Assembly (NCBI RefSeq): GCF_024171995.1
Contig: NZ_JAMTCT010000001.1
Coordinates: 372,001 to 436,000, forward strand
Reading direction: 5' to 3'
Origin: Promicromonospora umidemergens
GTDB taxonomy: Bacteria > Actinomycetota > Actinomycetes > Actinomycetales > Cellulomonadaceae
DNA: 64,000 bases
Part shown: piece by piece, positions 51,726 to 61,774 of the stretch
Layout of the letters: each line of letters starts with the position of its first letter
How positions within the stretch are numbered: the stretch's first letter is position 1
The notes under the pieces: model-generated
Told to the model about the DNA's origin: nothing
The model's database searches: none
What the model saw: the letters and a program-made list of their open reading frames with translations, nothing else
Program-made: the position numbers and the translations under genes

Positions 51726-52091
51726 ATGGACGTTGTGATACCAGGCTCATTGGTTGCGGTCGAAAGTTTGAGCCGGTTCGAGCGGTCACTGTTCAGCCCG
51801 TTCTTTCGAATCATTCTGATAGTTGTCGGATCGACAGGCATGGTGGGGGCGCTGTGGGGGATAGGGAGACATGTCGCTCGATCTTTCGGTAAGGGGCGCC
51901 CGCTTGATCTGGTTCTGCATGCGAAGCGCCAGTTCGGTGGTGACGTCGACAGGGCTCGGTCGGCAGCACGAGCGGCTTTCCCATCGGGAATGCTGTTCCT
52001 CGGGGTGAGTGCAGCTCTGGTTCGGCCGTCCGCCTCATTGACGGTCAATCAATGCACGCGCGCCCGGACAGGTGCCGCGCAGCGGCCATAG
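51726..52091 (+). CDS. Small single-helix membrane protein of unknown function
   Basis: 121 aa; ATG at 51726 with GGGAGGG 6 bases upstream. One transmembrane helix near residues 24-48 (FFRIILIVVGSTGMVGALWGIG) is followed by a basic cytoplasmic part. GC content is lower than normal, as in the SUKH gene. No family recognised. A 169-aa frame lies on the opposite strand over the same bases but lacks a good start. It may be a small membrane partner in an immunity module. Confidence 0.45.
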   Translation: MDVVIPGSLVAVESLSRFERSLFSPFFRIILIVVGSTGMVGALWGIGRHVARSFGKGRPLDLVLHAKRQFGGDVDRARSAARAAFPSGMLFLGVSAALVRPSASLTVNQCTRARTGAAQRP

Positions 52092-52135
52092 TCACCAGAA
52101 ATGCCAAGACCGCCGGCGAGGCACGCCAGAGGCGA

Positions 52136-52753
52136 CTACCGGCTCGCCCGAACCGGCTCCCACGCGAACCCGTCCGGGTCCGCGAACTCCCCGAGGTCGC
52201 TGTTCACCGCGATCCGGTGCGAGCCCGTCCCCTCCGGCGCGACCCCGCCGTCCTTGGCCAGCGCGGAGTGCTTGTACAGGCCGAACCCGATCGGGCTGGA
52301 GCCCATCTTGAAGTCGACGTACGACCCGAAGCTCTTGCCAACGGTCAGCCCGCGACCGACGTAGAACTTCTTGCTCGCCGACACGTCGTCCGCCCCGATG
52401 AGCAGCACGATCTCGTCGACCTTCCGGGAGACGGGGGCGGTGTCCTTCTTGGCGGAGGTCGCGAGCTTCCAGATGGCGCCGTCGGGCGCCTGGACCACGC
52501 CGCCGTGGCCCCACATGGACTTGGCGACGGGCTTGAGGATGGTGGCTCCCGCGGCGACGGCGGCGTCGAACAGGGCGTTGACGTCTCCCGGCTGGGACGA
52601 GATGAGCGACAGGTGGTACCCGCGGAACCCGCTGGTGGGTGCATCCGTCTCGCGGAGGTGGAGCCGGTCGCCCAGGTCGAACGAGGCGTCGTAGAAGGAA
52701 CGTGCGGTGCTGAGGTCGGTTACTTCGAGGGTGACGGAGTCGATGTTTGCCAT
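52136..52753 (-). CDS. Glyoxalase/bleomycin-resistance (VOC) superfamily protein
   Basis: 205 aa. Two VOC repeats are visible: IDSVTLEVTDLSTARSFYDASFDLGDRLHLRE (about 1-95) and DEIVLLIGADDVSASKKFYVGRGLTVGKSFGSYVDF (about 112-200), the second ending in GEFADPDGFAWEPV, a typical metal-site Glu/Asp region. It could act as a glyoxalase-like lyase or binding protein; the substrate is unknown. ATG 52753 (or two codons upstream at 52759). It is divergent from the cyclase-like pseudogene, 109 bp away. Confidence 0.82.
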   Translation of the reverse strand: MANIDSVTLEVTDLSTARSFYDASFDLGDRLHLRETDAPTSGFRGYHLSLISSQPGDVNALFDAAVAAGATILKPVAKSMWGHGGVVQAPDGAIWKLATSAKKDTAPVSRKVDEIVLLIGADDVSASKKFYVGRGLTVGKSFGSYVDFKMGSSPIGFGLYKHSALAKDGGVAPEGTGSHRIAVNSDLGEFADPDGFAWEPVRASR

Positions 52754-52862
52754 GCCCATCACGTTAGGTTCGGCACGGCACCGGGCGCTTCTCGATTCCT
52801 GACCACCTGCGGACCGGGGCTGGACCTCGCGGACCGGCCCGCTGAAAAGTAGCCTTCTCCCG

Positions 52863-53858
52863 ATGACACCGGAGCTGCTCGACTGGCTGCTCGACGCTGA
52901 CCCAGCACTGCGCTGGCAGGTCGAACGCGACCTCGCGTGCGCGCCCGACGACGTATGGCGTGCCACCCGGACCAGTGTCGCAACGGAGGGATTCGGGGCT
53001 CGCCTGCTCGCGCTGCAAGATCCCGACGGGCAGTGGGCCGGCGGAGCCTACTTCCCGGCCGGCTTCCTGGGCGACGAGGAGGGCCAGCCCTGGGCCGCGA
53101 CGACGTGGACGCTCACCACCCTGCGCGACTGGGGCCTCGACGCCGCCGAGCTGTCCGGCACGGTCGAAAAGCTCGCCGCGAACAGCCGGTGGGAGTACGA
53201 CGACCTGCCCTACTGGGACGGCGAGGTCGACTGCTGCATCAACGGCCTCACGCTCGCCAACGGCGCCTGGCTCGGCGCGGACGTCTCGGGCATCGCGCAG
53301 TGGTTCGTCGAGCACCGCCTCGCCGACGGCGGCTGAAACTGCGAGTGGGTCGAGGGCTCGACCCGCTCGTCGTTCCACTCCACCCTCGGCTCCTTGAAGG
53401 GCCTCCTGTACTACGAGGCGACGACCGGCGGCAGCGACGAGCTGCGGGCCGCGCGTCGGGCAGGCGAGGAGTACCTGCTGGACCGGCGGCTGCTCCGCAC
53501 CCTGTCGACGGGCGAGCCCGTTGGCCCGTGGGCGACGCGGTTCGGGTACCCGTTCCGCTGGGGCTTCAGCGCGCTCAACGCCCTGGACTACTTTCGCGCG
53601 GCGGCGCTGCACGACGGCGTCGGGCCTGACCCTCGGCTCGCCGACGCCGTCGGTGTGGTCAGGGCCGCCCGCCGCCCGGACGGAACCTGGCCGCAGCAGG
53701 GCCGCCATCCGGGGCGGGTCTGGTTCGAGGTGGACGTGCCGCCGGGGGAGCCGTCGAAGTGGCTCACGTTCTACGCCACGCGGGTGCTCGACTGGTGGGA
53801 CGCGGCGAACGACGGCACGTCTCCCGAGCTCGACGTCCAGGGCAGCTCTCCCGGCTGA
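52863..53858 (+). pseudogene. Terpene-cyclase/prenyltransferase-fold protein interrupted by an in-frame TGA
   Basis: One uninterrupted frame encodes 331 positions from ATG 52863 to the stop at 53858, except for a TGA at 53334-53336 (position 158). Both halves belong to one alpha-alpha barrel protein of the squalene-cyclase/prenyltransferase class: WLLDADPALRWQVERDLA, QWAGGAYFPAGF, DDLPYWDGEVDCCINGL, then NCEWVEGSTRSSFHSTLGSLKGLL, GPWATRFGYPFRWGFSALNALDYF and GTWPQQGRHPGRVWFEVD. The sequence around it is DGG*NCEW, and family logic expects Trp at this spot, so TGG has changed to TGA. It may be a mutation, a sequencing error, or possibly read through. No signal peptide. Confidence 0.8.
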
Positions 53859-54194
53859 GCGGTGGAGCCCGGCCGTCCGTCGACGGCGGCGCGGGTCCAC
53901 CTCTCGGCAAGCCCGTTTGCGACTGCAGAGTTGGTCGCGGCCACGGATGCCGACTGCAGACCTGGTTGCGGTGAGAGACCGGAAAACCGCAGTCAAGTCT
54001 GCAGTCGTCGGTCGAGGCGCCGACGAAGTCTGCAGTCGGCCCTCGAGGGTGCGCCAGGGCGTCGACCGGTGCCGGACCGGGACCGTGGGTGGCGGGCACT
54101 GCCGCGCACGGTCCCGAAGACTGTCGTCCCCGCCGTCAGCCGGGCTCGGGTGCCGGGCGCGCTGGGCTCCGTCGCCTGGTCGGCAGCCGCGCCG
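53859..54194. other. Gene-free stretch with REP-like repeats
   Basis: 336 bp between the cyclase-like gene and gdhA. No gene seen. It holds four copies of a 20-base element at 53921-54037 (two forward, two inverted) and a GC-rich remainder. It could serve as a shared terminator for the converging genes. Confidence 0.7.
53921..54037. repeat. Four-copy REP/BIME-like repeat
   Basis: Copies at 53921-53940 (GACTGCAGAGTTGGTCGCGG) and 53952-53971 (GACTGCAGACCTGGTTGCGG) are forward; copies at 53987-54006 and 54018-54037 are inverted, with the same core GACTGCAGACTT. The arrangement can fold into a nested cruciform or terminator. Confidence 0.75.
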
Positions 54195-56283
<2,089 letters not shown>

Positions 56284-56294
56284 CGGACTGATCC

Positions 56295-56726
56295 TCACAC
56301 CTCCGATGCGGGTGCCATACCCTCGCGGCGGCTGATCGTCTCGAGCAGGCTGCCCGACCGTCCGGCCAGGCGCCGCTGCATGGATTCGGCGATCCGGCTC
56401 GCCTGTAGCTTCGCACGGTCGGCGACCGGCCCGGAGAACCGTGCGTCGACCGTCGCGGACCACAGGGTCACCCACCGCTCGAAATGGTCCGGCCCGAGCG
56501 GGTGCCGGGAGTTCAGGGCGAAGTGCACCTGCAGCGCGTTGCGCTTGTAGAGGCCGGCGTTGAACAGCACCGTCTCCCAGAAGTCGCACATGATCGGGAG
56601 GTGGTGATCGAGGTCCATCTTCGCGATCTCGGTGAATACCGGCCCGATCAGCGGGTCCTGGAACGCCGCCTCGTAGAACGTCGACACCAGGTCCTCGACG
56701 TCGGCTCGTACTGCCAGATCTGCCAT
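56295..56726 (-). CDS. Group III truncated hemoglobin
   Basis: 143 aa. The globin-III pattern is clear: DVEDLVSTFYEAAFQDPLIGPVFTEIA (B helix, Phe-Tyr), HHLPIMCDFWETVLFNAGLYKRN (proximal-helix region with Cys-Asp-Phe-Trp) and HFERWVTLWSATVDARF with Trp-G8. Group III globins bind O2 or NO and act in redox or NO chemistry. The gene precedes the Cys-motif regulator by 11 bp. It is divergent from the operon at 56879; ATG 56726. Confidence 0.88.
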   Translation of the reverse strand: MADLAVRADVEDLVSTFYEAAFQDPLIGPVFTEIAKMDLDHHLPIMCDFWETVLFNAGLYKRNALQVHFALNSRHPLGPDHFERWVTLWSATVDARFSGPVADRAKLQASRIAESMQRRLAGRSGSLLETISRREGMAPASEV

Positions 56727-56826
56727 GGGGCCAGCGTACTCGAATAAAGAGGCAGTTCATGCTTTTTAAGCCGCCACAGCAAGGCGGTGGCAGGCCCTTG
56801 TGCGGTCGGGCGATCTGCGGCACACT

Positions 56827-56864
56827 CAGTGTCGACGGGATTGTTGACATTGTTGTTGACACTG
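56827..56864. promoter_or_regulatory. Inverted repeat at the catabolic operon promoter
   Basis: CAGTGTCGAC (56827-56836) and GTTGACACTG (56855-56864) are inverted copies with one mismatch, centred between the -35-like TTGACA elements (TTGTTGACA at 56841 and 56853). The right arm lies 15 bp before the operon start at 56879. A GntR-family repressor gene ends the cluster and is the obvious candidate. Confidence 0.6.
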
Positions 56865-56878
56865 AAAGGCGGCCGCAG

Positions 56879-57673
56879 ATGTCCGTATGCGTGGCAGTGC
56901 TCGGGCTCGGCGAAGCCGGCTCCGAGATAGCGAGAGACCTCGTCGACGCCGGGGTCGTCGTCCAGGGCTACGACCCGGTCCGGCCGGCGCCCTCGGGCGT
57001 CCAGGTCCGGCCCAGCGAGGCGGCCGCCGTCGCAGGCGCTCAGCTCGTGCTGAGCGTCAACAGCGCGGCCGACGCAGCGGTCGCGCTCCGCAACGGCGCA
57101 CCGGCCGCGCACCGCGCGGTCTGGGCCGACCTCAACACCGGGGACGCCCGCCTCAAGCGCGACCTCGCCGCGGCGCTCGCCGCGACGTCGCGCACCTCCG
57201 TCTTCGCCGACGTCGCCCTGATGAGCCCCGTGCCCGGCAGCGGGCTGCGTACCCCCATGCTCGCCAGCGGCCCTGGTGCCCGGCGCCTCGCTGAGGCCCT
57301 CACCCCGCTCGGTGCCGGCATCACGATCGTCGACGGCGGCCCCGGCGAGGCCGCCACGCGCAAGCTGCTGCGCAGCGTGTTCTTCAAGGGCCTCGCCGCG
57401 GCGGTCGTCGAGGCGCTGGCCGCCGCGAAGGTGGCCGGACTCGAGCCCTGGCTGCGCGACAACATCGGTGACGAGCTCGCCCGCGCCGACCGGACGACCG
57501 TCGAGCGGCTGGTCTCCGGGTCGGCCGAGCACGCCGTCCGCAGGTCCCACGAGATGGCCGCGGCGGCCGAGCTGCTGACCGACCTCGGCGTCGAGCCCCG
57601 CATCGCCCGCGCGAGCCACGACCTCCTGGTCGAGCTCGCGCATCCCACCCACGCGAAGGAGCAGACCGTATGA
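56879..57673 (+). CDS. NAD(P)-dependent oxidoreductase with DUF1932 domain
   Basis: 264 aa from the ATG at 56879. The N-terminal Rossmann motif VAVLGLGEAGSEIARDLVDAGV fits a 6-phosphogluconate/3-hydroxyisobutyrate-dehydrogenase-like fold; the C-terminal part (about 180-250) matches the DUF1932 helical domain (RKLLRSVFFKGLAAAVVEALAAAKVAGLEPWLRDNIGDEL) and carries the invariant Lys of this superfamily. It may oxidise a hydroxy acid or a lactol to a lactone. It starts a unit whose next gene overlaps by 4 bp. The frame upstream, to 56759, does not cover conserved sequence. Confidence 0.83.
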   Translation: MSVCVAVLGLGEAGSEIARDLVDAGVVVQGYDPVRPAPSGVQVRPSEAAAVAGAQLVLSVNSAADAAVALRNGAPAAHRAVWADLNTGDARLKRDLAAALAATSRTSVFADVALMSPVPGSGLRTPMLASGPGARRLAEALTPLGAGITIVDGGPGEAATRKLLRSVFFKGLAAAVVEALAAAKVAGLEPWLRDNIGDELARADRTTVERLVSGSAEHAVRRSHEMAAAAELLTDLGVEPRIARASHDLLVELAHPTHAKEQTV

Positions 57674-58659
57674 CTGACGGCCACACCCACCCGGAAGCGC
57701 ACCCCGTCCCGTCGGCACGGGCCCGCGAGCTCGTCCGGGGCGCCTACGACACGCACGTGCACGTCGCGCCCGACGTGATGAAGCGGCGCGTCGACGACCT
57801 CGAGCTCGCCCAGCGGTTCGTCGACGTCGGCCAGGCCGGCTTCGTCCTCAAGTCCCACTACGTGCCGACGGCGGAGCGCGCCGAGAACGTGCGCAAGGTG
57901 GTGCCGGGCGCCGACGTCCTCGGCGCCATCACGCTCAACGCCTCCGTCGGCGGGCTCAACCCCGTGGCGGTCGAGATCGCGGCCCGGCAGGGCGCACGCG
58001 TCGTGTGGCTGCCCACCGTCGACTGCACCAACCAGCGCGAGAGCCGCGCCAAGGCGCCTGCGGGCGCCGTCCCGCCCATGTGGGCCCAGATCCAGGACGA
58101 CCTCGCGGAGCGCGGCATCATGGCCCCGGCGATCCCCGTCGTCGACGACGACGGGCCGGTGCAGGCCCTGCGCGACGTGCTCGACCTGATCGCGGAGCAC
58201 GACCTGGTGCTCGCGACCGGCCACCTGTCCGGCTCCGAGATCCTCCAGGTCGTGCGCGCGGCCGCCGAGGCGGGCGTGCGGCGCATGGTGGTGACGCACC
58301 CCGAGTTCACCTCGCAGCGGGTGCCCGTCGACGCGCAGCGCGAGCTCGCCGAGCACGGCGCCCTCATGGAGCGGTGCTTCACGACGCCGCACAGCGGCAA
58401 GGTCTCCTGGGAGCAGTTCTACGACCACGTGCGCCGGGTAGGGCCCGAGCACTCGGTCCTGTCCAGCGACCTGGGGCAGCCGTTCAACCCGCCGGTCGAG
58501 GACGGGCTGGCGCTGCTCGCGGACGGCTTCCTCGCCAACGGGTTCTCCGAGGAGGACGTCCACACGATGGCGGTCGTCAACTCGCGCAGGCTCGCCGTCG
58601 TCACCGAGCCCTCCGGTGCCGAGCCCGTCCCGGCCGACGCCGAAGGGGTGCGCGCATGA
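57670..58659 (+). CDS. DUF6282-family amidohydrolase-like protein
   Basis: 329 aa. AYDTHVHVAPDVMKRRVDDLELA has the HxH metal pair (His29, His31); later LKSHYVPTAERA, LATGHLSGSE, VVTHPEFTSQRV and LSSDLGQPFNPPVEDGLAL supply His/Asp ligands in the order of the amidohydrolase TIM barrel. The precise DUF6282 role is unknown; the superfamily includes lactonases such as LigI. ATG at 57670 overlaps the previous stop. In this operon it may hydrolyse a lactone or a related ester to give the hydratase substrate. Confidence 0.78.
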   Translation: MTDGHTHPEAHPVPSARARELVRGAYDTHVHVAPDVMKRRVDDLELAQRFVDVGQAGFVLKSHYVPTAERAENVRKVVPGADVLGAITLNASVGGLNPVAVEIAARQGARVVWLPTVDCTNQRESRAKAPAGAVPPMWAQIQDDLAERGIMAPAIPVVDDDGPVQALRDVLDLIAEHDLVLATGHLSGSEILQVVRAAAEAGVRRMVVTHPEFTSQRVPVDAQRELAEHGALMERCFTTPHSGKVSWEQFYDHVRRVGPEHSVLSSDLGQPFNPPVEDGLALLADGFLANGFSEEDVHTMAVVNSRRLAVVTEPSGAEPVPADAEGVRA

Positions 58660-59372
58660 GCGGCCGCCGGCTCCTGGTCGTCGGAGCGCACAGCGCCGAC
58701 TTCGTCTGGCGGGCCTCAGGGGTGATCGCCAAGAACTCCGCCGCCGGTGGCACGTCCGTCGTCGTCGCTCTCTCGTACGGCGAGCGCGGCGAGTCCGGGG
58801 AGCTCTGGAAGGAGGAGGGGCAGACCGAGGAGAAGGTCAAGGCGGTGCGGCACAAGGAGGCCGAGTCCGCGGCGGCCGCCGTCGGCGCGGAGCTGGTCGC
58901 GTTCGACCTCGGCGACTACCCGCTGCGTGTGGGACCCGACGCCGTGGACCGCCTCGCGGGCCTGATGCGCGACTTCGCGCCCCACGTCGTGCTCACCCAC
59001 CCCGACAAGGACCCCTTCAACCCCGACCACCCCGTGGCCTACGCCGCCGCGGCGCAGGCGCGGCTGCTGACCTCTGGCGCCGGCGTCGAGTCCGGCTTCC
59101 GGACGGCGCCGCCCACCGAGCTCCTCGTGTTCGAGCCGCACCAGCCCGAGCTGTGCGGGTTCGTGCCCAGCGTCTTCGTCGACATCACCCCCGTCATGGA
59201 CCGCAAGTCGGAGGCCATGTCCGCGATGGCGGCGCAGAGCTATCTGCGCGAGTACTACACCGAGCGCGCCGGTCACCGCGGCAACCATGCCCGCAAGGTG
59301 ACGGGCAACAAGGCGATCCGCCAGGCCGAGGCGTTCCAGCGCCTGGTCCCGAACGTCGTGGAGGCACTGTGA
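58656..59372 (+). CDS. galB: GalB-like 4-oxalomesaconate hydratase (PIG-L fold)
   Basis: 238 aa. VVGAHSADFVWRASGVIA, LSYGERGESGELWKEE, FDLGDYPLRV, THPDKDPFNPDHPVAY and LLVFEPHQPELCGF match, as far as I recall, the PIG-L-fold hydratase GalB of Pseudomonas putida gallate catabolism. That enzyme hydrates 4-oxalomesaconate to 4-carboxy-4-hydroxy-2-oxoadipate at a zinc site. Here zinc ligands would be His12, Asp15 and a later His. Identity of function rests on motif match. The ATG overlaps the previous stop (ATGA). Confidence 0.72.
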   Translation: MSGRRLLVVGAHSADFVWRASGVIAKNSAAGGTSVVVALSYGERGESGELWKEEGQTEEKVKAVRHKEAESAAAAVGAELVAFDLGDYPLRVGPDAVDRLAGLMRDFAPHVVLTHPDKDPFNPDHPVAYAAAAQARLLTSGAGVESGFRTAPPTELLVFEPHQPELCGFVPSVFVDITPVMDRKSEAMSAMAAQSYLREYYTERAGHRGNHARKVTGNKAIRQAEAFQRLVPNVVEAL

Positions 59373-60073
59373 GCGCGGACCTGAGCACGAACCTGAGCAC
59401 GGCCCAGGGCACGGACGCGAGCGCCGGCCTCGGCGCGATCTGCCACGAGCTCGCCGGCGCCGGGGTCGCCACCGTGTACGAGGCAGCGGGCCGGCGGGGG
59501 ATGGTCGACGTCGAGCTGCAGCAGCTCGTGCCCGGCACCCGCGTCGCCGGTCCCGCCCGGGTCGTGGCCTGCGCGCAGGACGACAACTTCGCGGTGCACC
59601 GGGCGATCTCGGTGCTCGAGCCCGGTGAGGTGCTCGTCCTGGCCATGCCCGAGCCCCGGCCCGTCGGGCTCGTCGGTGACCTGCTCGTCACCCAGGCGAA
59701 GGTGCACGGCGCCGCCGCCGTGCTGGTCGACGCCGCCGTGCGCGACGTGGACGACGTCCGTGAGCTCGGCCTGCCCGTGTGGACCCGGTGGGTGCGTGTC
59801 CGCGGCGCGCGCCGCACCGATCCGGGTGAGCTCGATGTCCCCGTGGAGATCGGTGGGCAGTCGGTCCGGCCGGGCGACGTCGTCGTGCTGGACCGGGACG
59901 GCGCCGTCGTCGTGCCGCAGGAGGACCTGGCGGACGTGCTGGCGGCGACCCGCGCGCGGCTGGCCCGCGAGGCGGGCATGCGTGAACGGCTCCTCGCGGG
60001 CGAGCTCAGCTACGACATCCACGGACTGCGTGACACAGACCGGCAGGACGACACAGAGAGGAACCGGAGATGA
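59369..60073 (+). CDS. RraA-like aldolase, probable 4-carboxy-4-hydroxy-2-oxoadipate aldolase
   Basis: 234 aa from a GTG at 59369 overlapping the previous stop. The class II HMG/CHA aldolase pattern is present: MVDVELQQLVPGTRVAGPAR, VGLVGDLLVTQAKVHGAA (Gly-Asp), VLVDAAVRDVDDVRELGLPVW (Arg-Asp) and RPGDVVVLDRDGAVVVPQE. The family also has RNase E inhibitors (RraA) and oxaloacetate decarboxylases. Placement directly after a GalB-like hydratase favours the aldolase that yields pyruvate and oxaloacetate. The first ~20 residues repeat DLSTNLST, probably not conserved. Confidence 0.75.
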   Translation: MSADLSTNLSTAQGTDASAGLGAICHELAGAGVATVYEAAGRRGMVDVELQQLVPGTRVAGPARVVACAQDDNFAVHRAISVLEPGEVLVLAMPEPRPVGLVGDLLVTQAKVHGAAAVLVDAAVRDVDDVRELGLPVWTRWVRVRGARRTDPGELDVPVEIGGQSVRPGDVVVLDRDGAVVVPQEDLADVLAATRARLAREAGMRERLLAGELSYDIHGLRDTDRQDDTERNRR

Positions 60074-60879
60074 GTGCCTCCACCATCGTGCACCCGGCAG
60101 GCCAGGGGACCGACGCCGACGGCGTGCTGGAGGTCCGTGACCTCGCCAAGCACTTCCCCAAGGGCGACCAGGACCTGGTGGCGCTGCGCGAGTTCAGCAT
60201 CACCGTGCGGCCGGGCCAGTTCCTCGTGCTCCTGGGCCGCAGCGGCTGCGGCAAGTCCACGCTGCTGAACCTGATGGCCGGCCTCACCCGGCCGACGTCG
60301 GGCCAGATCCTCTACCGGGGCACCGCGCTGAGCGGGCCTAGCACCGAGATCGGCTACCTGACCCAGCACGACACGCTCATGCCGTGGCGGGACGTCACCC
60401 GCAACGTCGAGATGCCGCGCGAGCTGCGCGGCGAGGGCAAGCGGTCGCGGCGCGAGGAGGCGCAGCGGCTGATCGAGCTGGTCGGCCTCGGGGGCTTCGA
60501 GCACCACTTCCCGCGGGAGCTGTCGGGCGGTATGCGACGGCGGGCGAGCCTGGCCCGGATGCTCGCCGCCGACCCGGAGACCCTGCTCCTCGACGAGCCG
60601 TTCGGCGCGCTCGACGCCCAGCTACGGACCGAGCTGCAGGGCGAGCTGCTGCGGCTGTGGCAGGGGACCGGTCGCACCGTCGTCTTCGTCACCCACGACA
60701 TCGAGGAGGCGCTGCTGCTCGCCGACCGCGTGGTGGTGCTGGGCCCCGTCGGGTCGGTGCTGCTCGACGTAGACGTCGACCTGCAGCGCCCGCGCGATCC
60801 CGACGAGGTGCGGGTCGATCCCCGGTTCGTCGCCCTGCACAAGAGCCTGTCCGTCGCACTGAAGGAGGGCGCCCGATGA
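60070..60879 (+). CDS. ABC importer ATP-binding protein, SsuB/TauB/NrtD type
   Basis: 269 aa. Walker A LLGRSGCGKSTLLNL, Q-loop YLTQHDTLMPWR, signature LSGGMRRRASLARML, Walker B TLLLDEPFGALDAQL and H-loop FVTHDIEEAL are complete. The Asp-Glu-Pro-Phe Walker B and LMPWR form belong to the nitrate/sulfonate/taurine class. It energises uptake with the permease and binding lipoprotein that follow. Starts overlapping (ATGA) with the aldolase gene. Confidence 0.9.
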   Translation: MSASTIVHPAGQGTDADGVLEVRDLAKHFPKGDQDLVALREFSITVRPGQFLVLLGRSGCGKSTLLNLMAGLTRPTSGQILYRGTALSGPSTEIGYLTQHDTLMPWRDVTRNVEMPRELRGEGKRSRREEAQRLIELVGLGGFEHHFPRELSGGMRRRASLARMLAADPETLLLDEPFGALDAQLRTELQGELLRLWQGTGRTVVFVTHDIEEALLLADRVVVLGPVGSVLLDVDVDLQRPRDPDEVRVDPRFVALHKSLSVALKEGAR

Positions 60880-61730
60880 GCGCCGCGACCACCACCGACG
60901 CCGGAACCGCGGGACCGGGATCCGCCGGACCGCTCCAGGTGCGGACCGCTCGTGGCTTCCGCGAGAAGCACGGCCGCAGGGCGACCGTCTGGGCGTGGCG
61001 GGCCGGCCTCCTGGTGGCGCTGGTCGCCGTCTGGCAGGTCCTGTCCGGTCCGGTGCTCGACCCGCAGTACGTGAGCTCGCCGCAGGGCATCTGGGAGCGG
61101 CTCGCCGGCTGGATCGCCGACGGCACGCTGTGGACCAACACGTGGATCACCATCCAGGAGATCGTGCTCGGGTTCCTGCTCGGCGCCGGAGCCGGCGCGG
61201 TCCTGGCCTACCTGATCGCGCCGATCCGGGTGGTCTGGACCATCCTCGACCCCTACGTCATGGCGCTGTACGCGATCCCGAAGGTCGCCCTCGCGCCGTT
61301 GTTCATCGTCTGGTTCGGCATCGGCACCGACATGAAGGTGCTGCTCGCGGCCGTGTCGGTGTTCTTCCTGGTCTTCATCAACACCGCCGCCGGCGTCCAC
61401 CAGGTCGACTCGGCGCTCGTCGACGCGGTGCGGCTGATGAACGGCAGCCGGCGCGACGTCGCGCTCAAGGTGGTGCTGCCCGCGTCCATGACGGGGCTGC
61501 TCACCGGGCTGCGGGTGTCGATCCCGTACGCGCTGATCGGCGCCGTCATCGGGGAGCTGGTCGCGTCCAACCGCGGCCTCGGGTTCCTCATCAGCGACTC
61601 GTCCGCGAAGTTCGACACCGACGGGGTGTTCGCGACGCTGCTGGTCCTCTCGGTCATCGCCATGGTCCTCAACGGTCTGGTGGGCCTCATCGACGCCCGC
61701 ACGAGCCGGTGGAAGCCGCTCGACACCTGA
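60876..61730 (+). CDS. ABC importer permease, SsuC/TauC type
   Basis: 284 aa with about six transmembrane helices. The binding-protein-dependent permease motif is the EAA-like loop LMNGSRRDVALKVVLPASMTGLLTGLRVSI, followed by PYALIGAVIGELVASNRGLGFLI. The Gly and position match transporters of the nitrate/taurine/thiamine-precursor family. The ATG at 60876 overlaps the ATPase stop. It forms a homodimer channel for the substrate bound by the lipoprotein. Confidence 0.9.
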   Translation: MSAATTTDAGTAGPGSAGPLQVRTARGFREKHGRRATVWAWRAGLLVALVAVWQVLSGPVLDPQYVSSPQGIWERLAGWIADGTLWTNTWITIQEIVLGFLLGAGAGAVLAYLIAPIRVVWTILDPYVMALYAIPKVALAPLFIVWFGIGTDMKVLLAAVSVFFLVFINTAAGVHQVDSALVDAVRLMNGSRRDVALKVVLPASMTGLLTGLRVSIPYALIGAVIGELVASNRGLGFLISDSSAKFDTDGVFATLLVLSVIAMVLNGLVGLIDARTSRWKPLDT

Positions 61731-61774
61731 CCGTGTCCTGTCCGTCCAGCTGTGCCAGCTCAAGGAGGAGCTCC

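Noticed and set aside
51539-52048. Minus-strand 169-aa gene over the SUKH and small membrane genes
   Set aside because: The plus-strand genes have good starts and, in one case, a clear SUKH signature; the minus frame has no motif or ribosome site.
59369-60073. RraA ribonuclease E regulator
   Set aside because: Same fold, but position after a GalB-like gene in a catabolic operon and the aldolase-type Gly-Asp and Arg-Asp motifs favour the aldolase role.
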